Assembly (NCBI RefSeq): GCF_950023065.1
Contig: NC_088679.1
Location: 59,582,001-59,646,000 of the forward strand
Length of the DNA: 64,000 nucleotides
Source: Planococcus citri
Taxonomy: Eukaryota > Arthropoda > Insecta > Hemiptera > Pseudococcidae
Reading direction: 5' to 3'
In this document: one piece after another, positions 1 to 13,000 of the stretch
Numbering within the stretch: position 1 is the stretch's first letter
How the letters are laid out: each line of letters starts with the position of its first letter
Translations under genes and position numbers: made by a program
Notes under the pieces: generated by a model
Told to the model about the DNA's origin: nothing
What the model saw: only the letters and a program-made list of their open reading frames with translations
Databases searched by the model: none

Positions 1-2744
1 CTTTACAATTTATTCAAATAAGTCATCTTATGAAATCGCTCGAGAAATATAAAATTTCAAATTTCAAACTGACAGAAACAGATTCTTGGAAAATGGTGCA
101 TGATCAGTCAAGTGAGCACCAATCGGATTTATTCGCAATGAAATTAAATTAGACAGGTTCCGTTTTTTTTCTTCTAAAACCAGAGAATTTCCAAAAAGGT
201 TCCCAGATACTGAAAAATGACTTAAAACCAATTCCAGTCAACTTCGTACATTGAAAATGGAGCATAAACAGTGATTCAGCTCTCTTCATGAAACGGTCCT
301 GTGACAGTAAATTTTCAAAATTTTCAATTATGAAATCATTGTTGAAGCGCAAGGTACGCGGTTTTGAAACGATAGAAATCCATTTTGAAAAAATGGCACG
401 TAATACATAGATCAAATAGACTCCTAACGGGCACCAATCACTAACAATTAGGGCAGTTTTTATTACACTTTTTGAAAATGGTGAAATTAGGATATAAAAT
501 GAATTTAACGTCACAACTTTATGAGTAGTGAAATTTTATGGAAATTTCAACTCTCAAAAATCTACCGGAGGTTTCAACATTTTGAATTTTTCACATTTTT
601 AGGCCAAATTCTATTTCCAAAAATTCGCCAAAAACCGAAAAATGCATTTTTGCCATTCGGTGTCATGAATGAATAAAATAGGTAATTTAAGGTTTATAGC
701 TATTTGTGACATGAATACTTCCTAAATATGCGATTTCCAGCAAATTTTTCGTTCTAAGCAGCAACCGGCCTTACCCAGTTTAAAGCACTTCAAATTTTTA
801 ACCGTCCGTTCGTCTGAAATCCAAAAACCGCGAAAGTGACGAAATTTCATTTTAAAACCAAACTACAAATATATGTAAGCAGGTAATATCTTGTTTCATT
901 CAACTTGAGCTCCTTGACTCTGACCAAAATATGAACAATGTCGATCAACAAATAGGTAAATAGGATGCGATTCAAAATTATTGAACATAGTTGATCTAAA
1001 ATTGACCAGCAATCGTCTATGTATTATTAAAATGAAATTAAAATTTTGCAAATATTACCTTCAATAAATTGATTTTCAGATTCTTAATCAAGTATGAAAT
1101 CTCTGGACTCTAGAGAACTTCACGGTTCCAAAACGGCAGAAACCAGTCGGTCAAGTATAGGTTACCAGCAAACACCAATCGCGTTAGCATGTGCTCAAGT
1201 TGATAGACAGAAATTTAGGGATGTTTTTTTGAAAATTAGAATTTCCAAAATGGAATGTTCCCCAAAACGTAAATAAATTTTACTAGAGTTGATGCTTTCA
1301 AAGTAGGTTAGTAGGTTATCTTTTCCTCAAGTTTTCCAAATCCTCGTTTGCTGCATTCCGACTCACCATCAGCATAACCACAACATGAACTGACTTTCAA
1401 CTATGTTCGTTACATGTTGAAGTTGATTTACACAGTTATTATGGCAAATTTTGAAAATCTGGAATTTACACGATATAGCGGAAGGCTTCACAACGACTTT
1501 GAAACCATCTCTAAATTGACTCAGCATGTCGAAATTAGGTTGTACATATAAAGTGAATTTTCCAGTCTCCCAATTTCATTGGGTAAAATTTTCTGAAATC
1601 TTTTAATTTTCAAAAACTTACCGAAGGCTCTAGAATTGTGTCAAAACGCTTTCAAAAGCCACTTCTATTCGATTTGAGGCACTCAAAAATGGAGAAAATA
1701 CCAAATTTTAGCTTTCAAAAATTTCGATTCAGCTTCATTTTTAGCCCAAATTTGGATTTTTTAAAATTTACTAAAAATCTAAAAATGCGACTTTTGGGTA
1801 CAAAAGTGCTTTATAGGTACATATAATATGTATGAAAAACGTGATTTTCTCAGTAGAGCCAAAAAAACAAAATCAACCAGAACTTTTTTCTGCAGAATCA
1901 TTGAATGTTTTTCTCATCGAGTTGATTAAAATTAGTATTTTGCTGCAAATATGTACTACGAATGTTATGATGTGTGTGGTTATTATTTAAACAAATTAAT
2001 AAATTTAAAAGCTACTTATGTTTTAACATCAACGCAATATATTTGAACGTTTTAAAATTTTGGAAAGTAAGTATTTTAAATTACTGAAAATGACCGAAAC
2101 GTGATCAAATATTATTAAAATTTGATGAAATTTCGCTGAAATCGCATCGAGTATCAAAAAAGTTATCGAACTAAAATGACACACTTATTATCTAGTTATG
2201 GAAAATGTCTTTAAATCTGAGATGAAGTAGTAAAATTGAGCGAAATTTGGCGGAAATTGCTCGAGTACATCAACCCATATTCTGGATCGGGTCTAAAAAC
2301 CACCTTCCACAATAAGAACAAAGAACGCCTTTTTTCCTGGAAAGCAAGGAAAACATGGAGACCATTTTGAAAAATCAATGCCAATTTTTTCATTTTTTTC
2401 CAATTTTTCAATGCTTTAATTTTTATACTTAAAGTATTAAAATTCCACGACTCAAATCACTTCTTTATATTAATGATGCACTTTTTCCAACTTTTCAACA
2501 ATTTTATTGGAATTTATCAAATTTTTGGCAGGTACTCGTATTTGTACCTACCTATTAAATAAATTTTCTTCGAAATGATTTTTCTATTTGAGAAAATTCA
2601 TAAGAAATACACCTTGTGTTCCAACAGTTGAAATTTTCAATCGATGGGTATTTCAAAGTTTTACCCCCTCTTCAACATGGATCCAGAAAATTACCGAGAA
2701 TGGACCCTGATTTTCGTTGATTTGGGGTCCTACTCGTAATATTA
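1..2744. other. AT-rich pk intron, no gene
   Basis: Part of the intron downstream of the PET-start exon. Many short A/T runs and fragments of a diffuse repeat of the 'GGAGGCTTCAGAA..TCGAAACC' type (near 1480-1540 and 1625-1700) that recurs at 29.2, 29.5 and 42.9 kb. No convincing coding frame was found. Confidence 0.6.
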
Positions 2745-3523
2745 TACAGGGTGTCCGGGGATTGGTGGTACAAACTTTAGATTTGGATATAACCGGGTAC
2801 GACTATAAGAAAAAAGGTTAGGTGAAAATGTGGTCCATCTTCAAAAATGAAGGGGCAAAATACGTATATTCCAAATTTGAGAGCCAAAATACAATTTCGT
2901 CGTGGGAGGGGGGGGGGGGGTTCGGTAGTACTTCGAAAAATAAACAAAATTACCTTTTATGATTTTTTTTCCAACTTGCAAACTGAACGGGCTACGAATT
3001 ATTTTTGAATTCAAAAAAATCGTCAAAAAATGAATAAATTTTATTACGATCATTCTTTTTCTTACTGTAAAATTTTAAAAGTTTTTGAAGCTCATAACGT
3101 GTGAATTCAATGAAATTTTTAGCAAATTGAAAATTGTCGAGCTTCAAAAACTTTTAAAATTTTACAGTAAGAAAAAAATGATCGTAACAAATTTTTTTTA
3201 ATTTTTTGACGTAGGTACTAGGTAGTATTCATTTCCACATTCATTTTGTTCATTGAGATTTTTTTTAAATTATTGAAAATCATTTGTAGCTCCTTCAATT
3301 TGCAAGTTGGGCAAAAAATCATAAAAGGTAATTTTGTTCATTTTTCAAAGTGCTGCCAACCTCCATGGTCAATATTGGATTTTGGCTTTTAGATTTTGAA
3401 AACGTATTTTGCCCCTTTAATTTTCACAATAGGCAACATGTTTAACTTATATTTTTTTTACTCGTACCCGGTTATATCCAAATCTGACGTTTTTACCACC
3501 ATTCCCCGGACACCCTGTATAGA
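2745..3523. mobile_element. Fold-back DNA element with TA-flanked inverted ends
   Basis: The left end (TACAGGGTGTCCGGGG, then TTGGTGGTA and GGATATAACCGGGTAC) is repeated inverted at the right end (GTACCCGGTTATATCC ... CCCCGGACACCCTGTA). The repeat continues inward: AAAATTACCTTTTATGATTTT at 2947 pairs with the copy at 3319-3339, and a third pair flanks the centre (TTACTGTAAAATTTTAAAAG near 3063; its complement near 3153). Most of the 779 bp can fold on itself. TA lies on both flanks, as for Tc1/mariner-type insertions. It has no transposase; a G-run interrupts it near 2908-2920. Class assignment rests on the TA flank only. Confidence 0.75.
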
Positions 3524-3596
3524 GATGAAGAGTCTCTAAAATCCAATTTCAAAACGGATCTTTGCAAAAAAGAAGACTGCTGCCGATTTTCGAGTG

Positions 3597-3833
3597 ACGC
3601 AGGTTCTAGAAGCGAACGATGTGAAGCCAGCCAAAAGGAAGGACGTCAACAACCTATTGAAAAAACACTTCGGTGAAAATTGGCGCTCCTTATCGTCATT
3701 AAGTTTTTATGCGCGTATTATTGATGTTAACGTTGATTTGGAAGCTGACAGCGAAGACGTTGATGATTCGGAGGCCGAGGAGGAACATTGCGAAGAGAGA
3801 GAACCGGAGGTTTTGGATTCGTTGACTGTGTAG
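3597..3833 (+). pseudogene. Unidentified coding piece with acidic C-terminus
   Basis: The frame is open from 3540, after a stop at 3537-3539, to the TAG at 3831. No ATG starts it, so this is an exon end or a remnant. The peptide goes KKKTAADFR.., then KRKDVNNLLKKHFGENWRSL and SSLSFYARI, then an acidic tail (EADSEDVDDSEAEEEHCEE). Base composition is more codon-like than the surroundings. A polyadenylation signal AATAAA follows near 3955. I have a vague sense of similar 'LL..HFG..W..L..L.FY' ends in uncharacterised insect proteins but cannot name one. It begins just after the fold-back element, which may have cut it off from upstream sequence. Confidence 0.45.
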
Positions 3834-3959
3834 GAGACAGTATAAATTTAAGTTCGATTTTGTTACAATTACAAAACTTTCCTTTTTGTATTATAGTTAA
3901 GTTTTCTGCTCATAAAGACTGTTGTTTTTCAATTACTATTAATTCATATTGATAATAAA

Positions 3960-6900
3960 TAATTTTTCTACTTTTGAATCATTCCACACAGCTTTTTTTA
4001 ACATTTTCATGAAATTTTCATTTTTTCTTTACACAAATTTTTCAAAATCTACCAGTATGAATTTTTTTTGAGAAAAAAGTGGCCCCCTAATGTAAAATCG
4101 TCTGAAAAATACAATGCGCACTGTGTCGGTCTTTGAAATCTACCACAAATAGCCATAAATAGCCATTAAAAAAAAAGTTGAATCAAAACCGGAATTCTCC
4201 AAACTTAAAATGCTCGTAAGTTTTGATAGGGGGCGGGGAGGTGGAAATTTTTGGTGGTCCGATAGAGCTCGTATCAGTGAACAACCTAAGGGCATATTCG
4301 ACTCATTCAGTCAACACGCGCCTTCGCCACAGTTTTTTGCGGTTCCTGAAAAAAAGTGCTCGTTGGACAGTTCCCACTTTGACTCTCTACCCCTCAAATA
4401 CATAAAAATATTTTCCAAAAACCTGGCAAAATCTGCCTCACTGAATCAACCAACAATATTCCATTTACGCTTCACAGCAGCTCAAACTATACGGACCAGG
4501 GTGAGCGACGATTGCGGCAACATTTCAAAAAGCTACAGTGTAATAAAACAAAACAAAAACACCCTTCACCATTCGACTTGAACGCTTACGAGTAATAGAA
4601 AGTTACGCTACACGCTGCAGTATTATGGGAAGATGGAAAACGTCGAACAGAACGGATATTGTAATTTTTTCAAGCTCCATATAATTTCATAGCTCAGAAG
4701 CCAACGCCACCGACGATAATTTACCATTTACGCGGGGTCGATTCTTTCATTAATAATAATTTCTATGAAATATTAATCGTCGCTTTTGCTCGCCTTATAC
4801 ACATATAGGCGTCATGTGATATTCCAATAGATAATACATCGTCGTCAAATTTTTCACACGTAGCTATCGAGAGGGAAAAGATACCTACACGAGCTCGTAT
4901 GGAAGGCTACACAGTCTACAGGAGAGACGGAGAAGAGAGAAACCACGTACTCGTATAGATTTGTAGATATAATTTATATTTCAATTAGTATTTCCTATAC
5001 ACGGTTTGTTCGTAGCCAATCAAATGTAAATGGAAGATAGTTTTTTTTTTTCAACGATCGAATCCGACGATAAGACGTTTATCGCTGCGAAATATTTACG
5101 ACTATTTTAGTATTTTACATATTATTATAGAGGTACGCGTTTCCCCCTTTTGTGGACCAAACACAGCTGATGAGTTTGAAAAATAATAATTTGTATGGTC
5201 GAAAACCATCGACATCGACACCGAGGCGAAGATCGTTGATAATTTTCCATCATTAGAGCTATACACAAAATGGTACATACAAAACTCTCGTACTGCTGCA
5301 GTATCACACATATTCGTATAATAAACCACACATTCGAAAACTGATGATATCCTGCAGACGTGGTAAATGTACCTCACACATCAGGTATTATATCTTCTGT
5401 TAGAATTTATATCGTGATTTATAGGTTTAGGTATGTATATACGAGTCCATTTCGTTTTGATTTTCCTCCCCCCCCTCCTCCTCCTTCGTACCGCATCTAG
5501 CTGTTTCTATATCGGGCATAAATATATAGTAACACCGTTAACGCTCGATATTGAGTTTTGAAATCGACTGTATAGCTTTTTATTATAGGTAAAGTTCTAA
5601 TTCGCCAACTCATTACGAAAAGGTTATTATGGTCTGTTAATTGCATCTTAATGTAATCCACGCGGCTCGTAAATGGAATTTCTATACTAAACAAAGTCCA
5701 CAGAGATACTCGAATCGTCATTATACTCGTTTATATAGGTTAGTAATTTACTGAGAGATAATTTTTTGCCAGTCTTTCGATACCTCTAGTCGAGTCTTTC
5801 GCCTCATCGTATAGCCCATATAGTCTCAAGAGCCTTCCAAGTATAATAAATTTAATTTCCTATCTTTTATAACGTAGGTATCTACGTAAACAGTACCACC
5901 ACCGGTACCCCATCATCATCACCATCACAGATCTTTATATAATTCTCTTTTAGTCAGAGAATAATACAAAAAGCGAGAGAAACGCGAATACTCGGTAAAA
6001 AAGAGAAAAAAAACTGCCTTTAGTTTGGAAAAGCTGAGAAAAAAAAATCAATTTTAGTAAGTGGACAATACGAAAACCGAAAACGGTCATTTTATTGCCC
6101 CTGCTATGGTACCAGTAAGTAGGTACGTATAACAATAAAAAATAAAGCCGTCACTGTCCGTCGTGTCTCTTATGTTATCCTGACGTCTAACTTGAATAAC
6201 GCATTGCACGCAGAGGGTGGTCAACGGAGCCACAACTGACGACGAGAGATCAACGAACCTCGAAAATAGCCTACTACCCGGTTACATCTTCATATTGTTA
6301 TCTTCGCTGCTGGTGTTAAGGGTCAGATCTGTATCAATTCAGCTCGATGTTCGACCTTGGACTGACTGATTTTGCTGGGGCTAATTTTTTTACGAGTTGA
6401 TTTTGTGCTTAAGATGAGAAAATTGGTGCTGGTTTTCTAAAATCAACGATGGAAGGGTTGATCAGGGCGGAGAAAAAGAGGACAAGAGTTGCCAAGCCGT
6501 AAAAGTCTGAGTTCACCATTAATACGTATGTAAGAAACGGGTATCAAGTATGTAAGTAAAAATTTTCCTTTTTGATTTTAAGAATTTTGACCAAATATTG
6601 GAACACAAAAAAAATCTTCAAAATGAAATAACAACAAACTCCCTTCACATGCTTTCGAGAGAGAGGAGGAGGAATAGCAAAGATTGTCATTAATTTAGTT
6701 TTGAGATGGAAAATAATCGTAAAAAATAATGATCAAAATCAACGATCCCGAAGTCAGAATGGGGACTCATCTCAGAAAAAAAGTTGAAAATTCAAGTTTT
6801 AAAAGACTGACAGAATGTTAAGAAGTGATCTTTGAATGATAGACATACTTAATTTTAGCAACTCATCTGATTTTTTTTTCAAGTTCACAAAAGTCAGACT

Positions 6901-7164
6901 AAATAATAAGATCCTACATACCATACTTAATATACCCAAAATACTGGAAACTGGTTCAATTTAACATAAATTTTGAACTGTTTGACATTATACCAAGGAA
7001 TTTACCAGAAATCGCCAGTAATTTATCGAAGATTATAGATAGGTAATTTGCCAACAAATTACCATCTTTTACGTAGCTATTTGCCACCCATTTCTGGTTA
7101 TTTTTTTTTCTCGTATCCGGTCGACTTGCAGATTAAACCATAAAACATCAAAGATATAACACTA
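3960..7164. other. pk intron, mostly low-repeat sequence
   Basis: From about 4.6 to 6.35 kb the sequence is less A-run-rich and has no copies of the window's dispersed repeats, so it may be older or constrained intron. Pyrimidine-rich tract at 5464-5490. Open frames here (for example 4210-4581 and 5102-5377) show no recognisable domain. Confidence 0.5.
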
Positions 7165-7960
7165 ATCTAAATATCCTTCTTTTGCCAATACTTGAGGTAT
7201 CTAATCGCATTGTCGTCAAGTGTGTCCCATTTATAGTTTTGCAGGGTCAATTTTTTCTGATAATTCACACTCAAATAAGTGCTCGTCAGTCTGAACATGC
7301 ATTCACACAGACCATAGTCAGTCAAATGCTATCTATGTACATACATATAAAGGTGGTGCTTTCATCTCGTGTTACTCCACTCCTCAATCTGTTGAGTGTT
7401 TTCCGTAATCCATATTGAAGATATTCCCCACTTGCCATAGCCCCCTGCCTAGTTCTTCCCTCAGCACCTGAATTCCATAATACGACATCTATCAGAGCTG
7501 GGGGTCTCTTTCAGTTCTTCAACTGTTTTAATAAAACTGTGCCTTGATCTGAGCCCAGTTTCTGTTAGTTCTTTGTATCCTTATCCATACATAGGATGCA
7601 GAGGATTTTTTTAAAGCACTTTTGTCTTCTCTATCATGGATGCGACTTCACGACTAACAACTTGGGGGGGGCAATGGAATTCTGCTCAACTCATACAGAT
7701 TATCCAATTGCGTTGGGCGAAGGCAGCCTGTCACCAATCTACATGCTTTGTTCAAGGGTATATCAACTTTACTTGCAGGCGCTGAATGACTCCAAACAGG
7801 ACAGCCATAGCGCAGATGCGCTCTCATTACTAGGGGCTTGGCTCCCCATCCACTACCTCCTAGTTTGTAAATTATATTAATTCTTGCTGCAACTTTCATT
7901 TTTTTGCCTCACAATGCTTGCTTGTAGTCAAAATCTGACTGTCTAGGATTACGTTTTATA
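7165..7960 (-). pseudogene. LINE (jockey/I-like) reverse transcriptase C-terminal remnant
   Basis: Read on the minus strand, the piece begins with LDSQILTTSKH (7945-7915), shifts frame at a 7-A run, and continues ARINIIYKLGGSGWGAKP, LRYGCPVWSHS and LNKACRLVTGCLRPTQLD. This order (R.NI..KL.G..WGA, then YG.PVW, then LN...R..TGCLRPT) is the conserved region just after the reverse transcriptase domain of jockey-like non-LTR elements. Further down, LRKTLNRLRSGVTR, QTDEHLFECEL and NYKWDTLDDNAIRYLKYW follow in other frames and match the terminal zinc-binding segment. At least four frame changes and several stops make it dead. No 3' tail is seen. Confidence 0.8.
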
Positions 7961-8020
7961 CTTAGTAATTTACCAAGAATTGTCTCAAGCTAATCCATAA
8001 AGAAAAAAAAAAAAAACCAT

Positions 8021-8640
8021 CTGCTGTTCGCCGATTGCAAGATAGTTTTAGCATTTGCTTTCATCATATTGGGTGATGGTTAAAAGTTTTAAATATCAAC
8101 TGGAAGCTGATTTTTCATTTCTTGATCTTTTTTTATCAATTTAGGTATAAAGTAGAATAATGTACCTTGACTCATCTAGGTATGTACTTTTATTGAAATG
8201 AAGTCAAAAAAATATCTTGTAAATTAGAACACTGAACTATGTAAATAAAAATATCATTCCTACATGAATAAAAAAATATTAAAAATTAACTTCCAAATCA
8301 GTCCCGAATTTGGTTTTGATGAACAGTAATAATAATTTCTGATTACTGTTGTGTTGAAATACTGTTTGTTGATCCGCAATATACTTGAACTGAAAATTTC
8401 ATAAATTTATTACCATTTGAAAATTGCGTAGAAATTTCCGATGAATACAGTGCTAAAATTTCTAATCATCCCAAAAATAAACAACTGCTGGTTACTTTTT
8501 CAAATTTGACGCCAAAATATTGCTAAGCATTATAATGAAATCCTATCTCTAATTGGCTTTATTGGAATGCTATATTGTTCGCTGATTGGCTATATAAGTA
8601 AGTTGAAAAGACATTGATAAAAAAGTGAAAACAAATGGTT
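8021..8640 (+). repeat. Dispersed 'CGCTGATTGCAAG' repeat, long copy 1
   Basis: Starts with the family core (CCGATTGCAAGATAGTTTTA, then GCATTTGCTTTCATCATATTG). It continues with TACATGAATAAAAAAATATT and a 250-base stretch closely matching 36471-36760, and ends with the second motif GTTCGCTGATTGGCTATATA near 8578-8597. No coding capacity. Nature unknown; could be a non-autonomous transposon. Confidence 0.7.
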
Positions 8641-8754
8641 TTTTTGGCATCGCGCGAAAACTATAAAAAATAAACAGGTAATTTACTGAAGATTATGGGT
8701 AGCATTCATCAAAGATATAGAGGACCATAAATACTTAGCAGATAGTAATAACAA

Positions 8755-9030
8755 GAATCCATTCGCTATTCGCTGATTGCAAGATAGTTTTTGCATCTGC
8801 TTTCATCATATTGGTTGATGGTTGCATTGGTTGCTAAGTTCACTTTTAAATACCAAACTTGAAGCTGATTTGTCATTTCGTGATCTTTTTTATAATTTAT
8901 AAAGTAGAATGTACAAGTACCTACCTACTACTTTTAATAAAATAAAGTTGAATAAATTTCTTGCAAATTAGAACATTCAACTAAACACATTTTGATGGTC
9001 AAATCAACATGATCTCATCTTAGACATTTA
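8755..9030 (+). repeat. Dispersed 'CGCTGATTGCAAG' repeat, copy 2
   Basis: Core at 8771-8820, followed by GGTTGCTAAGTTCACTTTTAA and an AATGAAGT-like / TTAGAACATTCAACTAAAC segment shared with the copies at 20.1 and 36.2 kb. Its right part (ACATGATCTCATCTTAGACA) matches 20318-20337. Confidence 0.7.
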
Positions 9031-10296
9031 GCATCAATTTCAAAATTTGATTTTTCTGATTTTTCAGTTCTCATCTTGTTGATACGTAGAAAGATGTAGT
9101 TATTCACCAACAATTAAGTACTAGTGATTCATCAAAAATTACCAGTTATTTACCAAAAATTAAATTAACTACAGTTAGTTCACGGTAGCTATCAGCAGTT
9201 TACCCAAGATTACCATCAGAATAATCTACCAGAAAATTTCAAATACTGACACTTTTGCTCCGAATATTATTGGTTTTACATCCCACTTCCAATTTTTTTT
9301 ACATTAAATCGTTCCTTGGGCATCTCTAAGCAACATAAATTTATTACAGATTTTTTCCTCAGCTCACACTCAAGATATTGAGGTGAGAACACGTATGTCC
9401 CAGCCATAGACTTTGAAAATTTGTCCTGGGACAGCATATGTCCCCTTAAAATTTGCAAAAATTTCTGAGACAAATGGGACAATACCAAGAATATCATTCC
9501 AGTATGCAAAAAGTCATGTGAAAAATTTACAAATGAGAAAAAAATGTTGAAAATCACACTATCGGTAATAAAATGTTGAAATTTAAAAAAATTAACACTT
9601 TTAGGAAATTTTACCAAAATTGAGACATCGATTTCCTTTGACAGAGGCTTTCTATGTGAGTAATGCGCCAAATTCGATGAAATTACAATATAATATGCAG
9701 TAAAACATTCCTAACAGACTGAAATCGTCCTTTTTTCGATTTCTTGAAAAAATAACACCCAAAACAGCTCAAAAATATTAAAAAAATTATTGCATGAAAC
9801 TTATTCACATTTTTGTTTTGACATTTTCACCCACTAAAATTAATCAAAATTAATTTTTTTATATCAAAATGTAGCCTATTCTATCTATTTTCAAATTTAT
9901 AAATTCGTTGCCGGGCACAATCACTCATCTCTGTGTTTGCAATAAATTTGTAATTACTTACTACCAACTAGTTGCTCAGATTACACATTTTTACTGAAAG
10001 AAAAAAATTTCCAATTTATATTCATTTGTTTTGTTGAAAACGAAGGATCTTGTGAGCTTTTTCAAAACTTTCATTTTCAAAAACGAGTTCTTTTTTAAAG
10101 CTCAACTTTTTTGTGATTTGAACAATTGAACAAGGTAGGTACCCTAAAGGGATAACGTTACAAAAACCATATGTGACCGAATTTATGCCAAAATGGGTCA
10201 AGTTGACGAACAATAATCGCTGTAGTCTGTAGTAGGTATTTCTCAGCACGGAAGGTATTGTTTCCAAGTCAAAGACAAATTGTACAATCAAAAAGT
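9031..10296. other. AT-rich pk intron, no gene
   Basis: Repeated short 'ATTTACCAARAATTA' phrases at 9090-9230. The open minus-strand frame at 9276-9671 has no recognisable domain. Confidence 0.5.
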
Positions 10297-10302
10297 ACTC
10301 AC
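10297..10302 (-). other. splice donor after the pk PET-start exon
   Basis: The minus-strand sequence is CAA|GTGAGTAC, a strong donor falling between codons. It fixes the 3' end of the exon, because the reading frame otherwise runs only four more residues to a stop. Confidence 0.88.
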
Positions 10303-10558
10303 TTGGTCGGGTCGAAGACCAGGTGGCACCCACGTGTACTCCTCCAGAGCGCAGCCGGAGTCTTCGTCGGATTGAGAATGCCTTTGCGGATCGGTTACGT
10401 TTTTACTCGGTTGCAGCAGTTTGTCGATACCTTGGTGAACAGGAGGTTCTGAAGATGTGCCCAACGATTCTGACATCTCCCCTGTCGTTGAACGTGATCT
10501 ACTCGTAGGTGACGAATCGTGATCTTCACGAGGGCATTTGCAATTCCTACATACTTTT
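10303..10558 (-). CDS. pk: prickle exon with CKCPREDH motif and start of PET domain
   Basis: This 256-bp internal exon holds one base completing a codon and then 85 codons. It starts KVCRNCKCPREDHD, the Cys-rich block found just before the PET domain in insect Prickle proteins. A Ser/Thr/Arg-rich linker follows (residues about 15-70), then SQSDEDSGCALEEYTWVPPG, LRPDQ, the characteristic opening of the Prickle PET domain. The acceptor is TTTACAG at 10559-10565 and the donor is CAA|GTGAGT at 10302-10297, leaving phase 0. The next expected exon would begin with the PET sequence after PDQ (usually V followed by a YF-containing block); I do not find it in 1-10302. Testin shares the PET domain but not this Cys-rich plus DSGCALEEY arrangement, so Prickle is preferred. 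Confidence 0.93.
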
Positions 10559-10580
10559 CTGTAAACATGGCAAAAAACAG
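10559..10580 (-). other. splice acceptor of the pk PET-start exon
   Basis: The minus strand reads a T-rich tract and then GCCATGTTTACAG before the exon. The acceptor AG is at 10560-10559. The phase left (one base) is complementary to the two bases left by the exon ending at 62811. Confidence 0.8.
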
Positions 10581-13000
10581 AAAATCCCTTTAGTAATTGG
10601 TTATTGTCTGTTAGGGGATGGAGTGTTTTCCTTCTCCTATGTATTGAATAACTGTTGCTAAATTAAAACAATTTATCAATTTTTCAGAAGTGTTTGGAAC
10701 GAATCTCAAAGCTCTAGAAGGACATTACAGAGCTCCAAATTCATTTTCCGAATGCGGCTGAATAATAATATGGTTGGATAAAATGGTGAATTGGTGAATA
10801 ATTTTTTTTTCTTTTTTGTATTCATTCAAATATGTGGCATTAGAGTTTCAACAGCCACTTTTGCAGATGATACGCCAAATAATTGCATTAGAGAGTTTGA
10901 GAGATGAGTTGACATCAAAGTACACTCCTCTTACTTAACACCAAATCGAGTTTCACACACAATGCTCAACGTTCCCAAACCTTCACCTTCTTCTTCCACA
11001 ACCAACAAAAATTGAAGATGAAAAAGGTTACTTAATTCTCGCATCAAATCTTATCATACGATCTTACAACACTTTTATGATTTCTTATCACCTTTGACAC
11101 CTCATCAAGCACACATATCGCAAATTCGTTAGCATCACAGTTACGTATACAAGACGAACAAAACATAAGGTACCTACGGGTACTTTCACTGGATACGATC
11201 CAGGCATATAATTCTCTAGGCACCGAGCTGGAGTTGGGTATCATTCCAAATATGAAATCTCACCATAGGTATAATTTACGAGACGCGAATTCGACCGTGA
11301 ATAAATTTTTAATAACGATGAAAGTATTCATTAGTTACTAAAAGTTCTCTTCATCGAGTTCGGTAAAAAGAAAAAACCAATGATGGAATGCCTGGCAGCC
11401 CGCACGCCTTTCATAAACTACATTATTACAAGGGAAAAATTGAACTACATCGAGAATCTACCTAGACCTACATGTAAAATACACGATATAGGTACGTATA
11501 GTTGGTATATGCGATGCGAAGAAAAGACGCATTAGCATAACGTTAAATACTATACTCGTACATTCATTGTTCGGAATTAATAATAAAAAGAAAAGAGAAC
11601 CTGCACCTTAACTTGTACATATAATACTTATCGTTCGGGAATAGACACATTTATTCGTTCAAACCAGTATACTCGTAGTTGGCCAGACATTCGAACCAAG
11701 TACCCATCTATAGGTACGAGGTCTATATGAAGCAGCTTTGGAAAAAAGAAGAGGAGCCCAACCTTATTCGTAGTACACCTTATTGACACAGTTCGTAAAT
11801 GAAATATATTCCATCATCCATCATATTCAACGAACGAATCTCCAGCTCTTTTCCATCTAATTCCAAACATATCTGTAGTCTAACAAAACCTACTAGTTGG
11901 CGAATGTCGAAAAAGAAACACCGTAATGACCGCCCATCTCAAGCTACGCTATACCTAACGTAAGTTTAGATCCACTGTGTACGGTGCTCCTTATACTACT
12001 TCCATTTGACAGCTCACAAGAAAACCAAAACAAACTATTTTATCTACGAGTTCGAGTAAGTAACTTAATTCATTGCATCGTACATCTTATACGTTATCCT
12101 ATACTCGTATGTATGTACCTACACATGGATATGAGAAAGAGGTAGTACGTATGGTGGGTTTTTACTTTCGTGAATTTCAAGATCGCGTTGCTTCTGTATA
12201 TCCAGAAGCAATCATACGCCTTCGTTTATCCCTCACAGCTACACCTGATATCCTTATGGCCGAATAATTACATTACTCCAACGCGTTCTTCTATATCTAT
12301 AGTTGCTTATTGATAATTAACGAGCTTTATACTACATCTTCAAGGTGTACATATCGTATACTTCGATTCGAACTACTCGTATAGTTCTCTCTAATACATA
12401 TATACAGTTCATTACTCGTAAGTTTATACTGATTTCTAAATGAGATATACGATGTAGTATATCTTAAGTTAACACAGACCTGTGCACTGTGCAGAGTGCA
12501 CCTCATCGAGAAACAATATAAAAGGGGTTCGATGTAGCGCAAAAACAAATTCACCTTGTTTCCGCCCAATTTCTCCAGTCTTTTTCCGGTCTCCAGCACG
12601 AAACAACCCTGGGAATGGTTACGCTACTTTGATCCGATCCTACCTTAACTTGCTAGGTACCACTTGTTTCTCGTTCGGCAGTCTTCTTGTTGGGATGTTT
12701 TTTTTTTTCATTTTCCTTCCTTTCTTGACTCTTCGTCTTAAGGTTGTGGTTCTTTTAATCTCTCTTTATATCTATATCGTGTTAGGTAATTTTAATGATA
12801 GGCTAAGTACCTTCGTAATTGTATTACAATTCGTCAATTCGGCCATATCAGGTGTTGGCACCATATGCAGAAGGTGCATTGCATACGTACATATTCAGAC
12901 TGACATATATATTTTACCAGCGGATGATCGAAATACATTTTTCCCCATTATATTTTTTGCTTTTACTGTTAAAAATAATAGAACATGTTAAGCATAGTTT
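10581..13000. other. Start-proximal part of pk long intron, low-repeat
   Basis: The sequence from 10.9 to 12.95 kb is nearly free of the window's dispersed repeats and has mixed base composition. The 169-codon plus-strand frame at 12482-12991 is rich in Phe/Leu/Ile and has no clear domain. A minus-strand ATG frame near 12599 (MLETGKRLEKLGGNK) runs into a GTGAAT site, but its phase does not fit the next pk exon. Confidence 0.45.

Noticed and set aside
1094..1276. 60-codon frame after an acceptor-like TTTTCAG
   Set aside because: Lies on the strand opposite pk with no partner exon or homology that I can recognise.
4210..4581. 123-codon plus-strand open frame
   Set aside because: No recognisable domain; overlaps a second open frame in another phase, as expected in a patch with few stops.
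12555..12599. Possible alternative pk first exon (MLETGKRLEKLGGNK before GTGAAT)
   Set aside because: It ends in phase 0, whereas the exon at 10558 needs two leading bases.
12482..12991. 169-codon plus-strand open frame, the longest in the window
   Set aside because: Phe/Leu/Ile-rich with long homopolymer-coded runs, no domain, and no splice or polyadenylation support.
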